A stretch of 64,000 bases of DNA from Bacteroidales bacterium (GTDB lineage Bacteria > Bacteroidota > Bacteroidia > Bacteroidales > F082). Below the pieces are notes generated by a model that saw only the letters and a program-made list of their open reading frames with translations, had not been told where the DNA came from and ran no database searches. The position numbers and the translations under genes were made by a program. Below, one piece after another: positions 62,239 to 64,000 of this stretch (the first letter of the stretch is position 1; every line of letters begins with the position of its first letter). The stretch is from assembly GCA_017427985.1 (NCBI GenBank), contig JAFRRS010000011.1, positions 62,001 through 126,000 of the forward strand, read 5' to 3'.

Positions 62239-62823
62239 TTATTCATCATAATATATTCTCTCGTTGGAATTATATATGCTGTCGTTGTAATAAAGACTGT
62301 CAAGATACAGAGTATCAATGATAAACAAATCGTCTTCTATGAAGATTGTCTTCTTTAACGAGTCAAGTATCTTCAATGAATCAACAAGCAGTTCCTCAAG
62401 ATTAATGTCACCTACACAAAGGGCATTATATGGCAGCTCGATGCGGTCGGCTGTGACAAAAGCGTTCTTGTATTTCTTTTTCAGCTGTTGATACATGTTT
62501 TCCGCCTCCAATCTTGTGCGGAAATCGCCGATGCGGAGACGATAATATGGCTGTCCAAATATCAGATAAACCGGAATGTCAGGATATTTCTCGCTGAAAA
62601 CCGTCTTCACGCTGTCGGCATGTTTCAAGGCATCGTTGCCTAACTCCATGAAAATCTGCACCCTGAATCCGTCAATCGTGCTGTCATTGTCATGAATCTG
62701 ACGCTGTTTCATCATCAAAGTATCGATTCTTCTGTCCTGATTCAGAATCAAAACACCCCGCTGTGCAGCACAACTTATTGATAATAAGCACATTAAAGCC
62801 AGAAACAATAATTTATTCCTCAA
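62239..62823 (-). CDS. SPOR-domain-like envelope protein
   Basis: A 194-aa protein with an N-terminal signal (MRNKLLFLALMCLLSISC, possible lipobox) and a SPOR-like domain (about 50-130: GFRVQIFMELGNDALKHADSVK...YRLRIGDFRTRLEAENMYQQLKKKY). SPOR domains bind denuded peptidoglycan glycan strands at the septum. The C-terminal 60 residues are acidic and Leu/Ser-rich. It heads a three-gene minus-strand group, divergent from ruvB. Confidence 0.75.
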   Translation of the reverse strand: MRNKLLFLALMCLLSISCAAQRGVLILNQDRRIDTLMMKQRQIHDNDSTIDGFRVQIFMELGNDALKHADSVKTVFSEKYPDIPVYLIFGQPYYRLRIGDFRTRLEAENMYQQLKKKYKNAFVTADRIELPYNALCVGDINLEELLVDSLKILDSLKKTIFIEDDLFIIDTLYLDSLYYNDSIYNSNERIYYDE

Positions 62824-62881
62824 AACCTAAAATTTTTTGCTAAATTACGCAAAAGTTTTCAATTTAGTGTGTGATTTTTTG

Positions 62882-62889
62882 TAATTTTG
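62882..62889 (+). promoter_or_regulatory. -7 box of ruvB
   Basis: TAATTTTG, an exact match, 17 nt before the ATG at 62907. It excludes the upstream in-frame start at 62871. Confidence 0.6.
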
Positions 62890-62906
62890 TCAATAATTTT
62901 TTCAAT

Positions 62907-63935
62907 ATGAATGAAAATCTCGATGCATACGGCACCTCGATGAGCAAGGCGGAGAAGGAAATCGAGCAGGTTATCAGACCTGACGCTTTCGCCAGTTTCG
63001 CAGGGCAGGAGCAGGTCGTGGCAAATCTTAAGGTTTTTGTGAAGGCGGCTGCCCAGCGCGGCGAGTCGCTCGACCATGTTTTGCTCCACGGACCTCCAGG
63101 ATTGGGCAAGACCACATTGTCGCACATAATCGCCAACGAGCTCGGAGTCAACATGAAAATGACCTCAGGTCCCGTTCTCGACAAGCCAGGCAACCTCGCG
63201 GGGCTGCTCACGAGCCTCGAGAAAAACGACGTACTTTTCATCGACGAGATTCACCGCCTCAGTCCCGTCGTGGAAGAATATCTCTACTCCGCCATGGAGG
63301 ACTTCCGCATCGACATCATGATTGAGACAGGACCTAACGCCCGCAGCGTCCAGATTGCGCTCAACCCATTCACACTGATAGGCGCCACCACGCGCTCGGG
63401 ACTTCTCACAGCGCCTCTGCGCTCACGTTTCGGAATCAATATGCGCCTCGAATACTATGACTCGAAGACGCTTTCAAACATCATAAAACGCTCAGCGTCA
63501 ATACTTCGCGTCCCTATCGACGACGAAGCTGCTTTTGAAATCGCCAGAAGAAGCCGTGGCACCCCTCGTATCGCCAACTTGCTGCTGCGCCGTGTACGTG
63601 ACTTCGCCCAAATCAAAGGCGACAAAGACGGCCGTATCACCATCGACATCGCGAAAATCGGTCTGAAGGCGCTCAACGTCGACCAGCACGGTCTCGACGA
63701 CATGGACAACCGCATCTTACTGACCATCATCGAGAAATTCAAGGGCGGACCTGTCGGCGTGAACACCATCGCCACCGCCGTCGGCGAAGAGGCTGGCACC
63801 ATCGAAGAGGTCTGTGAGCCGTTCCTCATCCAGGAAGGCTACCTCATGCGCACACCGCGCGGCCGCGTCGCCACCGACCTCGCCTACAAACACCTCGGCA
63901 TCTTCAAAGGAGCAGACCAAGGAAGTCTTTTCTAA
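62907..63935 (+). CDS. ruvB: Holliday junction branch migration ATPase RuvB
   Basis: The hexameric AAA+ motor of RuvABC. The 342-aa chain (from 62907) begins [11 protein letters not shown] and shows [18 protein letters not shown], Walker [11 protein letters not shown] (about 64-73), Walker [11 protein letters not shown], sensor 1 [18 protein letters not shown] (with the Arg finger) and a C-terminal winged helix ([20 protein letters not shown]). Normal length. RuvA is encoded about 38 kb away at 24622. Confidence 0.95.
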   Translation: MNENLDAYGTSMSKAEKEIEQVIRPDAFASFAGQEQVVANLKVFVKAAAQRGESLDHVLLHGPPGLGKTTLSHIIANELGVNMKMTSGPVLDKPGNLAGLLTSLEKNDVLFIDEIHRLSPVVEEYLYSAMEDFRIDIMIETGPNARSVQIALNPFTLIGATTRSGLLTAPLRSRFGINMRLEYYDSKTLSNIIKRSASILRVPIDDEAAFEIARRSRGTPRIANLLLRRVRDFAQIKGDKDGRITIDIAKIGLKALNVDQHGLDDMDNRILLTIIEKFKGGPVGVNTIATAVGEEAGTIEEVCEPFLIQEGYLMRTPRGRVATDLAYKHLGIFKGADQGSLF

Positions 63936-63940
63936 AAAAA

Positions 63941-63971
63941 GAAACAGCTTCCCGGGGAGGGAAGCCGTTTC
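63941..63971 (-). terminator. Stem-loop with U-run on the minus strand
   Basis: GAAAC-A-GCTTCCC (63941-63953) pairs with GGGAAGC-C-GTTTC (63959-63971). The A-run before it (63934-63940) becomes a U7 tract on the minus strand, so this is an intrinsic terminator for a minus-strand transcript entering from beyond the window edge. It may also help end ruvB. Confidence 0.65.
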
Positions 63972-64000
63972 CAAATTAACCATTTAAAACTTAATCCTAT

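Overview
The window reads as chromosomal DNA of an uncultured or little-studied member of the Bacteroidales. Evidence: most intergenic gaps carry the Bacteroidetes -7 promoter box TAnnTTTG; there are type IX secretion (T9SS) components and cargo (SprA; four proteins with a C-terminal type A sorting domain); pyrophosphate-type phosphofructokinase and pyruvate:ferredoxin oxidoreductase point to anaerobic metabolism; and TTG/GTG starts are common. The presence of SprA and T9SS argues against Bacteroides itself. No rRNA, tRNA or CRISPR array was seen.

Layout. 0-9.6 kb: pbpC, a membrane-anchored TPR/HTH regulator, two T9SS cargo genes, a DUF234-type ATPase and a decayed copy of the first cargo gene with its promoter region. 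9.6-17.1 kb: a PAS-like protein, an LptF/G permease, two GT4 glycosyltransferases, EttA and another T9SS cargo. 17.2-25.2 kb: deoC diverging from a porin and a nucleoside-gate transporter, aspartate kinase, then a repeat-rich patch (inverted REP pairs, a structured RNA, a zinc-ribbon protein, a REP-associated tyrosine transposase), PPi-PFK and ruvA. 25.2-43.3 kb: the very large sprA, gcvH, a VanZ-like gene, a tightly packed tonB-lytTR-TPR run, transglutaminase-like and lipocalin-like genes, an ftsB-like gene, a Cys/His-rich lipoprotein and nifJ. 43.4-48.3 kb: an AT-rich accessory patch with an Abi_2 (AbiF/AbiD-like) HEPN protein, a structured RNA directly 3' of it, a frameshifted SDH-type protease, a short inverted-repeat element and a DUF4143 ATPase. 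48.5-64 kb: mostly housekeeping genes (fau, glyA, prenyl synthase, aroF/chorismate mutase, asnS, rpoN, ruvB) plus a secreted subtilase and outer-membrane barrels.

The strongest discovery is a structured RNA family that I could define by comparing two copies in this window: one (minus strand, 44459-44644) immediately downstream of the Abi_2 gene, and an orphan (plus strand, 21821-22020). The copies differ at paired positions by compensatory changes in at least two helices and share long identical unpaired blocks, the same promoter-to-hairpin spacing and a 3' hairpin. This fits the recently described AbiF toxin / non-coding RNA antitoxin arrangement, regarded as ancestral to Cas13, and adds an orphan RNA without a toxin gene.

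A second theme is REP biology. Palindromes with the outline GTA..GAC-core-GTC..TAC flank the transposase, sit inside its own coding sequence, and have been domesticated as coding sequence in two other genes.
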